Below are positions 23,801 through 34,006 of a stretch of 64,000 nucleotides of DNA, piece by piece; position 1 is the first letter of the stretch, and every line of letters starts with the position of its first letter. The notes under the pieces are model-generated. The model was given only the letters and a program-made list of their open reading frames with translations. It made no database searches and was not told where the DNA came from. Source of the stretch: Lota lota. Its lineage: Eukaryota; Chordata; Actinopteri; Gadiformes; Lotidae. Position numbers and translations under genes: made by a program. Location: NCBI GenBank assembly GCA_026745465.1, contig JACYXH010000091.1, positions 2,948,501-3,012,500 on the forward strand, written 5' to 3'.

Positions 23801-25416
23801 CATTACAGTAGCAGAGTTTTAAAAGAAGCCGCTGGCAGATGAAGGCCATACCTGTGCCTGTGCACTCCGTCACAGGCACAGGCACAGACCAGAATAGACG
23901 TCGGCCCATTCAAGAGTTAAGCCAATGGGAGGTTTGTTGCTATCAGCATGGGTGGAAATGCTCATCCCGATAGAGGCTGAGAGACGTGTTCCCTCTGGGA
24001 TTCAGTCATACGGGTCATTTTTTTGTCATTTGCTTGGAGGATCCATAGTACAAATGAACTTGTTGGTTTAGCGATGATATCCGGAACGTTTTGCACTAAT
24101 ATCCAATGGATTTCAACATGTGGTATAATAATTAACAAATGGGTTTTTTTTTGGAAAAAGAAGGTAGATGTATATTATTATTATGCATACTTTCACCAGT
24201 CACCAGTCACATACTTTCACCAGTGTTTAGGGTTGAAATGTGTACACACTTCCAACATAAATTAGGAAGCGCATTTTGGCACGTGACTTTGATTTGTATC
24301 ATCTACTTTAGAACTACTTTTTTATCTTAGCCTTAAAATAAAATATAAATATTTCTTGGGTAAATACAGTACACCCAAATAAATGTTAAAATATGTAATT
24401 GTAACACATAACATATCCTCCCAGAGGGTATAGGGAAAAATAGAATTCCATTATGTCCTGATTTCAAAGGCATCTAAAATGAGTTAAAGTTTAATCCCCA
24501 GAGAAGGATATACTATATAAAGAGCAATGTTCTTTCCAGATGGTGGTAAATAATTTGCCACTCAACAGACTTTTACAGATAAAAGCCCAAAGCTACTTTC
24601 AACTAAGGCTGCACAATAGACCTGTGCTGAAAATACAGTATTGATACCAAAATACTTTATATTCACAATATTGTGCTTAGTTCTAAAACATCACTGTGAT
24701 GTTTGAAATATATATTCCCTTTAATGCTCATGACAAATTATTACATAAATACAGCGATTTTCCTCCATGCCCAAAACGAACAAATCCCATAGTGCATAGT
24801 TCAACAGCTACTGAAAACAAAAGTTATTTAAAATTGGTATTGACCTATCACTGTCATATTGCTACCTCAGTATCTACCAAAAGCGTGATCAAAGCACAAT
24901 CTTCTATCCATACCCTTGTAGGCCAACGTTCGCCTGAGCTCAGAAAAACAGTTTACTATATAGCATACTTGACCGGCCCAGCTATACCCTAGTCTCTAAT
25001 ACAGACACGTGGCTTGCACCATTGTTTTTAAATGCTCCGGCCTACACCTCTGTACTTTAGGCAGCCAAATTCAGAGTAAGCGGATCCAGAAAACCCATAA
25101 CTCAAAATGTGGCTACCAATAGTGCGCACCTGTAAGGGTGGAGCATTACAAAATTGTCCAAGCCACTTGTCTGTCTGGAGAGACTCCCCCTGTGCTCAGT
25201 AAAGCGCTTCACTATACAACACACCTGACCGGTGGTGAGGTTCTTGTCGGGCCCCGAGAGGAACTCCGTCATGAAGGGCTCGATGGGTCTCATCATGGAG
25301 CAGAATCCGTAGACACAGAGCAGCGTGGTGGGGCCCGCCCAGCCTGCGCCGTGGGGCCCGCGGGGGTTCGCGGTACGAGGTCCATCACGGCACTTCCACC
25401 ACCAGAAGAACCCCAT
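17078..25416 (-). CDS. slc19a3: Thiamine transporter of the SLC19A2/SLC19A3 type, five coding exons
   Basis: This is a multi-pass plasma-membrane carrier of the reduced-folate/thiamine family; SLC19A2 and SLC19A3 import thiamine. Coding exons on the minus strand are 25416-25225, 22934-22127, 18525-18333, 17757-17616 and 17227-17078. They total 1485 nt, giving 494 aa (human SLC19A3 is about 496). All four introns have GT donors and AG acceptors, and phases match. Recognisable segments are SMMRPIEPF and GPDKNLT (residues 40-61, with a conserved N-glycosylation sequon), DWLRYKPVI (89-97), [10 protein letters not shown] (145-154), [10 protein letters not shown] (322-331), FQIA and ERYALVFG in exon 4, and QFLIYAAFF across the last junction. 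The start codon has a strong context (A at -3, G at +4). SMMRP, RYKPVI and the C-terminal half favour SLC19A3 over the folate carrier SLC19A1, although [10 protein letters not shown] resembles SLC19A1. Oddities are Val73 in place of the Trp of human SLC19A3 and a Gly/Ser-rich central loop (217-240). Paralogue a or b is unresolved. Confidence 0.93.
17365..17455. repeat. (TG)n to (CA)n switch in slc19a3 intron 4
   Basis: TG array changes to CA at TGTGTGTACACACACA, so the two halves are mutually complementary on one strand. Confidence 0.93.
17616..17757 (-). CDS. slc19a3: slc19a3 coding exon 4
   Basis: Encodes residues 398-445, with [20 protein letters not shown] (the most conserved C-terminal signature of the family) followed by the [17 protein letters not shown] segment. 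The acceptor is TTTAG|C and the donor CCCAG|GTAGCT, ending in phase 0 after the codon for Gln445. Confidence 0.94.
17841..17870. repeat. Perfect 12-bp hairpin upstream of slc19a3 exon 4
   Basis: GAATGGTTAGCC, loop CCGTGA, then GGCTAACCATTC, 84 bp upstream of the exon 4 acceptor on the minus strand. Confidence 0.95.
18333..18525 (-). CDS. slc19a3: slc19a3 coding exon 3
   Basis: Encodes residues 334-398, beginning [19 protein letters not shown] and including [17 protein letters not shown], which lines up with NIWACYAGYLIFKSSYM of human SLC19A3. The acceptor is a pyrimidine tract plus CAAAG|GA, and the donor AC|GTAAGA ends in phase 2. It covers about two membrane segments. Confidence 0.92.
20780..20876. 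repeat. (TG)n in slc19a3 intron 2
   Basis: Near-pure TG array with single TA and GG interruptions. Confidence 0.95.
21375..21410. repeat. Poly(G) with one A, in slc19a3 intron 2
   Basis: G run from 21375 to 21410 broken only by A at 21402. Confidence 0.96.
22127..22934 (-). CDS. slc19a3: slc19a3 coding exon 2 (large, GC-rich)
   Basis: Encodes residues 65-334, covering membrane segments 2 to about 7 and the central cytoplasmic loop. The acceptor is GTGCAG|CTGACG and the donor TCCG|GTGAGT, ending in phase 1. It is much richer in G+C and CpG than any other segment of the window. The loop at 217-240 is almost all Gly, Ala, Ser, Asp and Glu, and the family's SLFF/SMFF motif after LPMP is replaced by EESV. 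An open frame runs past both splice sites, but the family alignment stops exactly at them. Confidence 0.93.
22985..23040 (+). repeat. Fragment of the same widespread teleost repeat type, in slc19a3 intron 1
   Basis: CATTTAGCGGACCACTCTTT, then TATCCAAAAGAGTCCCTAG, resembles the head of the common fish repeat reading CATTTAGCAGACGC...TTATCCAAAGCGACTTA. Confidence 0.4.
23851..23882. repeat. Perfect 12-bp hairpin in slc19a3 intron 1
   Basis: CCTGTGCCTGTG, loop CACTCCGT, then CACAGGCACAGG. Confidence 0.95.
25031..25117. repeat. Short foldback repeat, copy 1 (slc19a3 intron 1)
   Basis: AATGCTCCGGCCTACACCTC then TGTACTTTAGGCAG at the left, and ACTCAAAATGTGGCTACC at the right. The two ends are imperfect reverse complements, giving a MITE-like hairpin. 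Both ends recur at 52928-53142. Confidence 0.65.
25225..25416 (-). CDS. slc19a3: slc19a3 coding exon 1
   Basis: Encodes residues 1-64: an N-terminal tail of about 28 residues containing WWWK, then the first membrane segment and the GPDKNLT loop. The donor is CAG|GTGTGT at 25225/25224, phase 0. The tail is about 15 residues longer than in human SLC19A3 and Gly/Pro-rich, so the true start could differ. However, the ATG at 25416-25414 has an optimal context and lies directly next to a (GA)n leader. Confidence 0.9.
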
Positions 25417-25417
25417 T

Positions 25418-25429
25418 GTGTCTCTCTCA

Positions 25430-25475
<46 letters not shown>

Positions 25476-25500
25476 TCCTCGCTCTCCCCCTCTCTCGTGC
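25418..25500 (-). repeat. (GA)n leader directly upstream of the slc19a3 start codon
   Basis: Imperfect (CT)n on the plus strand, read as (GA)n in the presumed 5' leader or proximal promoter. It ends within a few bases of the ATG. No TATA box was recognised upstream. Confidence 0.8.
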
Positions 25501-26070
25501 GGTGTGCTCTTGGCGCTCCGCTGGGATGGGGCGTTCAGCGCGAGTCGAGAGTCTAAATCGGGCAGTTTAATCTATTGAGATATGGGGCCCTCAGATAAGG
25601 TCAAGGTGATACTGGCAGGGAATGTGGAGTCACCTGCGCTTTGCCATTGTGCCGTTGCTCTCTCCCCCCCGCCCCCCCCCCCCATATGCCGTGAGACGCC
25701 CAATAATGTGAGACCGTTGAGGCTGTGATGGGAAAATGCATTAGGATGAAATATGAGGAAGACTGGCCCCTAGGGTCCCGGGGAGGTTGTGATAAACATC
25801 GTCTGCCCCCTTTTCTCTATACAAAGACTATATGTATATATTAAGATGAAAAATGTCCTCCATTCGATTTATATATGGCGGGAGGGCTGTGACTCATGTT
25901 GAAGGAAGTGTTGTGTGTGTATCCGTGTCTGTGCGTGAGCGCACACACTGTGTGTGTGTGAGTGTGTGCAAGTTTGTGTATTTGCTGATCATGCCTGTAC
26001 ATGCGTTGACGATTGGTCATGCATGCTCACACCTGCGCACAACCTATTAGCCCATATAAGTGTGTGTGGT

Positions 26071-26074
<4 letters not shown>

Positions 26075-26160
<86 letters not shown>
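26075..26160. repeat. (TG)n followed by (GA)n
   Basis: About 78 bases of near-pure TG then GAGAGAG. Confidence 0.95.
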
Positions 26161-26592
26161 TATGCATATACATGTGTGGTAGGCATTCCTGTAAGTGCAT
26201 TGTTATCTGAGTAAATGTTTGCATATTCATGCGCATGACTTGTTTGAACTTTTTGCAAGTGCGATACAGCCTTGCTCACACACTAATCCCCTGAATATTG
26301 ATGTTTGAATGAATATGAGTAGAGAGAAAGCATACAATTCCTAAATATTCAGTGTCAACCTAGGGATTAACTGATTATATTCTGTACCATACAGTCGTTG
26401 TACCCTATGTTCTTTCATCTCACTCAATCACCTTAACGAGGTGTGTCTCTTAGGAGTCTGTTGAATTGTTTGGCAGCCAATGCTGATGGTAATGCTAATG
26501 CTTATTTTGAGAAAATCACAGAGGATCCCCAGAGGATGACTGATCTGTGTTCATGAAAATATCCAGCATAACTCAAGGGTGCTAGTGTATAG

Positions 26593-26596
<4 letters not shown>

Positions 26597-26674
<78 letters not shown>
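26597..26674. repeat. (CT)n
   Basis: About 75 bases of CT. Confidence 0.96.
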
Positions 26675-28571
26675 TCAGCTTTCTTTCAGACTAATTTGGC
26701 AGAAGAAGTTCTTCTCTCAAGGTCAACAGGAAATATTTGTATAAAATAGCAATTTGAAGTAAAAACAATCTCCTTCAAGAGATGCCTTCAAGTAACTTGG
26801 CTGCATGCAGTATAGAGTACATAGACTAAAGCACACATGCACGCAGACACACACATAAACACTCCCTCTATTTTAAATAAGAATTTGAAAGAACAGACAC
26901 AATGAGGTTCATCACTGTTATATGGGAAGCTGAACTAAGTAATTGGGCAAGTACTTAAGAATCCATTACCCAATTGCTGCCCCACAAATGATGTTCTTAT
27001 CCTCTAGTCACACGTTATATCATTTATAGCTCATTTCTTATATCTTACTAGCTTTCGTCTTCTGCCCAGAATTGTGATTTCATTAAAAGAAAAAATACAC
27101 AATCTGACTGGACCCGATCTTGGAAACCATCGGCCTAACGATGATTCACCTTTTGGGACAAGTGGCAATATTTCTGGGGTTCCGGTTTAGCCGGATAATG
27201 GATATCTGGGCCAAGACTTCCTCTTCGGTGCACCGGTCATTGGTGACCTTTTTTTTTTTAAATAAGTGTTTCAGGTCCAGACAAGATTTCGGCTAATCTC
27301 TGTGAACGGATATCCATGCTAATAAAAAGCTAAATCGTTTGCAGATGGGTTCCCAGATTGATGCTCTCCACGCGGACGGTTTACCTGCATGCAACAACTG
27401 CTTGCCGAAACGTGATTGGTCAATACAACGGACTCAGACTACAAACGGAAAACAGAGCACTGCGTATTAAAGGCAGACTATCGAATATGTTATATCTTTT
27501 TGTGAAGCACAACGAAAGGGATATTGCATGTAACATTCATGAAATAATTATCTGTATATTTGTAGCCTATATTTTCGCGCGAGTAGAATCACACAAATGT
27601 CGCGTCGTTCGCGTTGTGACTTTGTATGCGCCAAATATTTGCTTGGTGTGAACGCACCTTAACACTTATAGATAACGAGACGATTTCTCTTGGGTTGCCA
27701 AGCATATGATTAAACCCATTTAAAAAAATAAAGAATCTTTAATAAAAAAAAATTGATTGCCCTTGACACATTTCTCTATCTATTAAAAAAAGGACACAAA
27801 GTACTTCAAATGTATCATTTTTGGTCATTAATTATGCTTCCTCAGCTTGCTGCTTGAACTCAGCATGTGGAAAAAGTGTATGCTTTGTGCCTGCTGAATT
27901 TCGTGTTTGAAGAACTTTGCTCTGAAAACCTCTCAAGTTCCTTGTCCTTGTTTCACAACATGCCCATTTTTGCCCTCCATCCAGAAGCACATTGAACTCC
28001 ATGTGCGCGGCAGCATTGTGTACTTTGGATCACGTAAATCAGCTTTTTCAATCATCTCTTCCAGTTAGCCAAAGTAAAGATAGGGTTGCTCTAGCCTCTC
28101 AGATGCATTCACAAAGCCAGACCTGAGAGATGCTTGGCCTTGCAGTCTAACCATTGATGGCGAGTGTCACCGAAGGAAAACCATCTATTACTGATTTAAT
28201 TTCAGACTCGGAGAGAATATAGGTTTTACCAAGGTTCCAACTCCAGCCTGATAATGGTGCTTTCATTCTCCAAGACACACATAACACAACACATAGCCAA
28301 ATTGAAAACTATTTAAAAGGTTTCAGTGGTGGTGGTAGTGGTGGTGCGGGGGTTGTGTATACACTGAAGCGATCATCTATCCGTTTATTTAAATCCTCCA
28401 TGAGAAGAGTGGATACTGGATATAGGTAGCTTTTCCCCTAGCTAACCCGTCTAACCCCTGTTTATCATAATGGGTTTTGTGTTCTTTGTCACTAAAACGT
28501 ATCTTTCTTACCAAAGGTCTGCTACCCTCTACCAAAAATCCCACCCACACACACTCACAACTATTCAGATG

Positions 28572-28702
28572 CACACACGCAAACACACACACACACACAC
28601 ACACATATTCACTACCGCCCACACAGACACACACAACTATTCACACGCATATATTTACACACATATTCACACGCACACACACTCACAGACAACTTTTCAC
28701 AT

Positions 28703-28736
<34 letters not shown>

Positions 28737-28769
28737 TCACACTCATACCCACAAACACCCCCCCACCCC

Positions 28770-28800
<31 letters not shown>

Positions 28801-28804
28801 GCAC
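28572..28804. repeat. Imperfect (CA)n
   Basis: CA arrays alternating with CATATTCACA-type units and C7 runs near 28758-28772. Confidence 0.93.
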
Positions 28805-29833
28805 AGTAGCAGAGAACGTAAACACGTTTCAGGTAAAATAGCACAGACATTGTTGCTGTTTCATCAAAGGCCCTGTCTCTCATCCGTGTTCTACTTGGGG
28901 TCAGCTTCATCTAGTCATTATGACCTCCTAACTTCAGTACACCAGCTCAAGGTTTGCTCTAAAACATATTTTAAGTGAAAGAATTGCCGTTGGCAAGTTC
29001 TGGTCGACTGCTATGGTGTTCAAAGAGCACTGAGGTGGCAATTCCCTATTACTCCACAGACCCACAAAGACCCAACAGTTCGCTCCCCCCACACACACAC
29101 ACACAATCTTTTTTCTTCATTTCCTACTATACACCCCCCACTCCCATCCACCACCTGTTCCCAAAACTGCCGAATCAAAAGCGTGAGCTGCAATCAGGGG
29201 GCCAACTTTGAAACACACTGTGTGAGCATGTTATCGGTTGGGGTATGTGATATTAGGGTTGGTTTTGTGAGGTTCAGATATGGGATTTTGTTCAAGTTGT
29301 TCGTGGGCCGTTGCGGCAGACACACTACCCCCAGTGTGCAGCGCTGATAAGACACGGGGAGTTAAACAGGTTTTTGTCCCCCTCCATCTTCTCTAACCCC
29401 TTTTAAGGTAGGCCTCCACTTTGGTTTTCAAATGAGCATCATAGTACACATGTGATTGCTGTGCATGTGGTGCTTTGAATTTTCAAACAAAAAACAGCTC
29501 TTATTAAAGAGCAACAACTTCTTTAAAACACCCAGCACACACACTCACGCTCACACGCACACCCACACCCTCACACATATACAATCACACACACAAAATT
29601 AATCTTTGAACAAATAAAATATGCTACTTGAATGCTTTTTAATGAATATAATTTATATACCATGCATATGTCACCCCATTGACATATAAACATTTCGTAA
29701 ATGTATTGAAAATTGTTTGGAAAAAGTAAAAATCTGTATGCTGTAATTATTTTGCAAGAATAATACACTGATCTTTTTTGCAGTGAAGATCGTCATTAAT
29801 GGAGCACAGCTTCCTGATTTTGATTTGTCTGTA

Positions 29834-29848
29834 CCGCCAGATGGCGCT
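29834..29848 (+). promoter_or_regulatory. CTCF-type binding motif
   Basis: CCGCCAGATGGCGCT matches the vertebrate CTCF core (CCRSCAGRKGGCRSY) at all 15 positions. Single-motif matches occur by chance at low frequency. The CRE 27 bp away makes a real regulatory site more likely. Confidence 0.55.
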
Positions 29849-29874
29849 CTTCATTCACATCAAAACTCACCCAA

Positions 29875-29882
29875 TGACGTCA
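29875..29882 (+). promoter_or_regulatory. Full palindromic CRE (CREB/ATF site) overlapping a CCAAT
   Basis: TGACGTCA is directly preceded by CCAA, making CCAATGACGTCA. Full CREs are CpG-containing and rare in methylated vertebrate DNA unless in active promoters. It lies about 110 bp upstream of a short ORF with a good start context and 760 bp upstream of an exon-like segment. Confidence 0.45.
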
Positions 29883-29992
29883 CACAGCCCAGCGCAAGTC
29901 TCCGTGACACATTGGGCTGATGGCTGACTTCTGACGACTTTGACAATACATCTACTGCCGCAAAATCTGTCAGGGCCGTCTGAGGAGCAAAA

Positions 29993-30076
29993 ATGACTGA
30001 CATTCCGATAGAGGAAGACAGAGAAGAGAATCTTCAAAGCCAGCTGTCCCCTTCTATATGGCCGTCTGTTGCTTGA
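29993..30076 (+). CDS. Short ORF (27 codons) downstream of the CRE
   Basis: ATG in the context GCAAAAATGA opens MTDIPIEEDREENLQSQL and ends SIWPSVA before TGA. The composition is acidic, and I recognise no family. It may be an upstream ORF in a 5' leader, the start of a first exon, or chance. A possible donor (CCC|GTATGT, near 30131) lies after the stop. Confidence 0.2.
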   Translation: MTDIPIEEDREENLQSQLSPSIWPSVA

Positions 30077-30637
30077 GTCGAATTGGATAATTGGATTTGA
30101 GCACTGGTTTGATTGCCAAATGTTTTCTCCCGTATGTTTTAAATTCGAGTAATTTGATTTTAGGGGCCATTGCAGTTCTTAAAAATAAATATGGCTATTG
30201 TTTATACTAATTATAACAAAATGAATATCTCATTGTTATATATATCTGATCACAGACAATCATGTCTAAATCTCACTTCTATAATCCTTTTTTCAAGAAG
30301 TGAGATTCATTGGTTCAATATGTAGCCTATATATGATCTATCTTATAGCAAGTGAAGTGAAAAATAAAGCAATACACAGCTGAAACATCCATTTCTGCCA
30401 TGTTGGATTACAGCTAAACATGTCTGACATTTGATACAGTAGGCTACAATAAAGTATAATGTCTTATATTCTGCTGTAAAGAATGAAGGGTCATGATTTA
30501 ATGCAGCTTTTGTTTACTTTGAAGCATTTGTCTGCAGTAGCCTATCGGAGAAAATAAATCTAGTCAAGTCAATCTAACACATGACTACAGTTGCGAAATG
30601 TCATGTTCCTCTTACAACGTTCTCTCTCTCCCTGCAG

Positions 30638-30728
30638 GGTGATCGATATCAGCAAAGGAGATATAGCCAGGGGGTATTTTAAAAAGTGCACGATAAGATT
30701 CATACAGTGGAGTCCTGATGTTGCAGTG
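30638..30728 (+). CDS. Candidate internal exon of an unidentified gene
   Basis: A 91-bp segment is bounded by a strong acceptor (TTCTCTCTCTCCCTGCAG) and a consensus donor (GTG|GTGAGT). In one frame it reads VIDISKGDIARGYFKKCTIR, then FIQWSPDVAV, open throughout, entering with one base of a split codon and leaving in phase 0. I cannot assign a family. No flanking partner exon was found, so it could also be a non-coding RNA exon or a decoy. Confidence 0.3.
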
Positions 30729-31946
30729 GTGAGTAAAGCCCAGCTGTTTTTTCCCCACATTCTGTCAATCACCAGCAAAAATAGAAAAGTGCATTTTAAT
30801 AAAAAATAAGTCATGGGTCTGACGCACCGTCAATGTCTTGACATGCCATGGCAATGAGGCTGGTGTATGGGGGAAATTTCATTTGGTGAAGAGCTATGAA
30901 AAAATTATAATAATAGCATGCTTTGTCTGAGATGAAGGTTCATAGACCATTATCCGGTCTGAAAAGAAGGAAGACTTGGAATGGCAAATACCAACACGTC
31001 AAAGGCATGGTTAAGCCTCAAAATTAACTAATCCAAAAGTGTCCGGATTAGGCCCACACAGTGCTGTTCAAGGTGAATAAAGTGAATATCACAACATAGC
31101 TTTTTGAAGTGGATTTTTATATATTAAACCCACAGTACAATGGATGAATATGTTTTGAGTTTTCTCGATTAAGCTTAGAATTTGCATGCACAGTGCAGGT
31201 TTGAACCTAGGCGTTTGTTTGAGTGCAGGAATATCAGGAATACTGATTTCACCAGTGCTATATCCAAAAAAAATGCTTTGCCTACATGGATCCTTCTTTC
31301 CCTACATCGTTTCATTGTGCTATATCATATTTGTTGCTCAACGCCACCTGACGCGCTCTCTCTGAAGAAGAAGAATGTGTCTTTGAGTGATGGCTCTTAA
31401 AGTGTTGTGAATGTGAACATAATTTCCTTGGCCCTCACCGGGGTTTGCATCCAATGTATATTGTTTAAGTGTCTGTCATCCTATCTTTAACAGGCTTGGT
31501 CCACTGCTCTGACATTGAACATCCTTGTGCGGTAACCTTGTAAACGGTCACATTCAGAACATTACATAATCGATATGCAGAATACTGCATATATAACAGA
31601 ATACCAAATGTTTTGTGGACAGTGTTTCTTTAACTACAGCCAAATGACCCCAAGTATTGTCTGTATTCTTCTTATAGCAGGTGTATGAGAGTGACTTTAT
31701 ACACAAAGGGATTCTTTTCAAGGGTAGAACAAAAGTATCAAAGTATTTTGAGATGATTTCAAAGCGAATACTACATTTATTTCACTTATTCTGCTCAATT
31801 AATTCGAAACTAGTTAGTATATTCACAGTTTGTAGTCAGGATAAAAGAGTTTCATATATCATAACATTTTGTTTATAGCAGCTGGCTAGCACTCTTTTAT
31901 TATTGTCAGAATATCCCACAGTAGAACTTCTCTTAGAGAGTTAGAC

Positions 31947-31954
<8 letters not shown>

Positions 31955-32016
<62 letters not shown>
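31955..32016. repeat. (GA)n
   Basis: About 60 bases of pure AG. Confidence 0.96.
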
Positions 32017-32018
<2 letters not shown>

Positions 32019-32273
32019 ACACACTGTCCGACTGTCGGAGCCCATTCCCCGACAGCCGTAGTAATTTGTGTCTTTGTGAGATCGCCCCACTGCTAATGTT
32101 GTCAGCTCTCGTTTCCTACACAGCCTAAACTTGGCTCTCCAAGTCTCACTGGACCACAGTGTTTTTTTGGGGTTTGTTGTTGTAGTTGTTTTTTTGTAAA
32201 ACCCGACTACTACATGATATTTCCACATGGAAGGAAACATCAGCTCAGATTTATGCCTCAAAACTCAATCAAT

Positions 32274-32365
32274 ACTTAAAGGTGCTGTAGGATAGATCTC
32301 TCTCAGGCAAGTTGGATTCCCTGCACCAATCAGCGAAGAGATGCCCTGATTGGTCCGAAATGAGC
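32274..32365. repeat. Dispersed repeat with CCAATCAG...CTGATTGG foldback, copy 1
   Basis: TTAAAGGTGCTGTAGGATAG is followed by a 28-mer (32326-32353) starting CCAATCAGCGAAGAGATG. The 28-mer is the reverse complement of that in copy 2 apart from two bases. Confidence 0.6.
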
Positions 32366-32757
32366 AACGAGCGCTCGAAAATCGAAATTGTCTCTCAACA
32401 GATGCAGGCGCGCAGTCCAATCAAAACAGATATCCTCACAGCGCATTTCACTGACTAATTGCCGAAGGATGGCTATTACACAGAGTTGTGAGGTCCTAGG
32501 CCCCTGAATCCATGTGCTGGACAGCCGGGACGCCACAACACGGAGAGCCAGCCCAGCCACGGTGCTTTCCAGAGCATTCTCCAGCTGGCTAATGGCCCGT
32601 TCGCCTCTAGTCCTCCATCACAGATGAGTGCTGCATGTCTGCACAGGGGGATGGCAGGGGCAGGGGCGGGGGTGTTGGTGGAAAAGCTGTCACATCAGCA
32701 CCCTCTTCACATCTTGTCAGAGTAGTGGCCCCCGTTGCCCTCATCCAATATCCAGGA

Positions 32758-32764
32758 CCTCTCT

Positions 32765-32808
<44 letters not shown>

Positions 32809-32844
32809 GCTTTCTTGCTTCCACTCTCTCTGTCTCTCTCTCTG

Positions 32845-32915
<71 letters not shown>

Positions 32916-32979
32916 AAAACCTGTGAAGAGCCCTGACTTACGTTAATAGGGTTTGAGTTTGCATGTTGTGTGTGTGTGT

Positions 32980-33019
<40 letters not shown>
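32758..33019. repeat. Two (CT)n arrays and a (TG)n array
   Basis: CT at 32758-32802 and 32847-32912, TG at about 32967-33019. Confidence 0.95.
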
Positions 33020-33022
<3 letters not shown>

Positions 33023-33317
33023 GGTAACTATGTGTGTGTGTGGGACAGAGTGAATGGTATAGCCCCCATGCACCACCCTATATTTCTGGATAATGGCACC
33101 ACTGTGTTTTGTATTTCTTTTCTACCTCCTCCTTCCATCGACCTCTGCAGTCTCCTCCTCTTCCTCCTTCTCCTCCTCTTCCTCCTTGTCCTCCATCTTC
33201 ATTTGGACAGCCCTCCTCTCTCTGTATCTCTCTCCCAGTGACACATCCAGGGTTGTGGGAGAGTAATTGTGGAGCAGTAGACAAGAGGATTAGTTTTACT
33301 TGTCGGGCGGATGTTTT

Positions 33318-33446
33318 CTTCTCTCTCTCTGTACCGCTCCCTCCCACTCTCCGAATCTCTCTCTATGTCTCTCTCTGTCCGTCTCTCTCTCTCTGACTCT
33401 GTATCTCTTTCTTTATCTTGATCTCTCTATCTCTGTTCCAATCCCT

Positions 33447-33486
<40 letters not shown>

Positions 33487-33487
33487 A

Positions 33488-33576
<89 letters not shown>

Positions 33577-33802
33577 GTCCTCTGTCTCTGTCTCTCTCTC
33601 TGTCTCTGTCTGTATGTCTCTCTCTCTGTCTGTCTCTGTCTGTATCGCTCTATCTTTATGCCTCTCTCTCTTTGTCTCTCTCCATCTTTCTCTTATGTCT
33701 GTCTGTCTGTCTCTCTCTCTGTGTCTCTCTCTCTGTCTGTCTCTGTCTGTATCGCTCTATCTTTATGCCTCTCTCTCTTTGTCTCTCTCCATCTTTCTCT
33801 TA

Positions 33803-33833
<31 letters not shown>

Positions 33834-34006
33834 GTGTTTCTCTCTCGCTTTCTCTCTCTCTGTCCATCTCTCTTGCTCTCTCTCTCTTTCTGTCTCTCTC
33901 GCGTTTTCTCTCTTTGTCCATCTCTCTTGCTCTCTCTGTCTGTCTGTCTCTCTCTTGCTTTCTCTCTTTGTCCGTCAGTCTCTTTCTGTCTCTCTATCTC
34001 TGTGTA
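33318..34006. repeat. Polypyrimidine tract of about 690 bp
   Basis: Almost entirely CT/TGTC on the plus strand, including about 110 bases of pure CT (33458-33567). It contains a 107-bp duplication marked by TGTATCGCTCTATCTTTATG at 33641 and 33748, and a shorter period marked by CCATCTCTCTTGCTCTCTC near 33865 and 33918. Confidence 0.93.

Larger units (their letters stand above)
25501..29800. other. Upstream region of slc19a3, no gene recognised
   Basis: Probably holds the slc19a3 promoter near its proximal end, but no TATA box or clear initiator could be chosen. The rest is microsatellites and AT-rich unique sequence. Confidence 0.5.
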
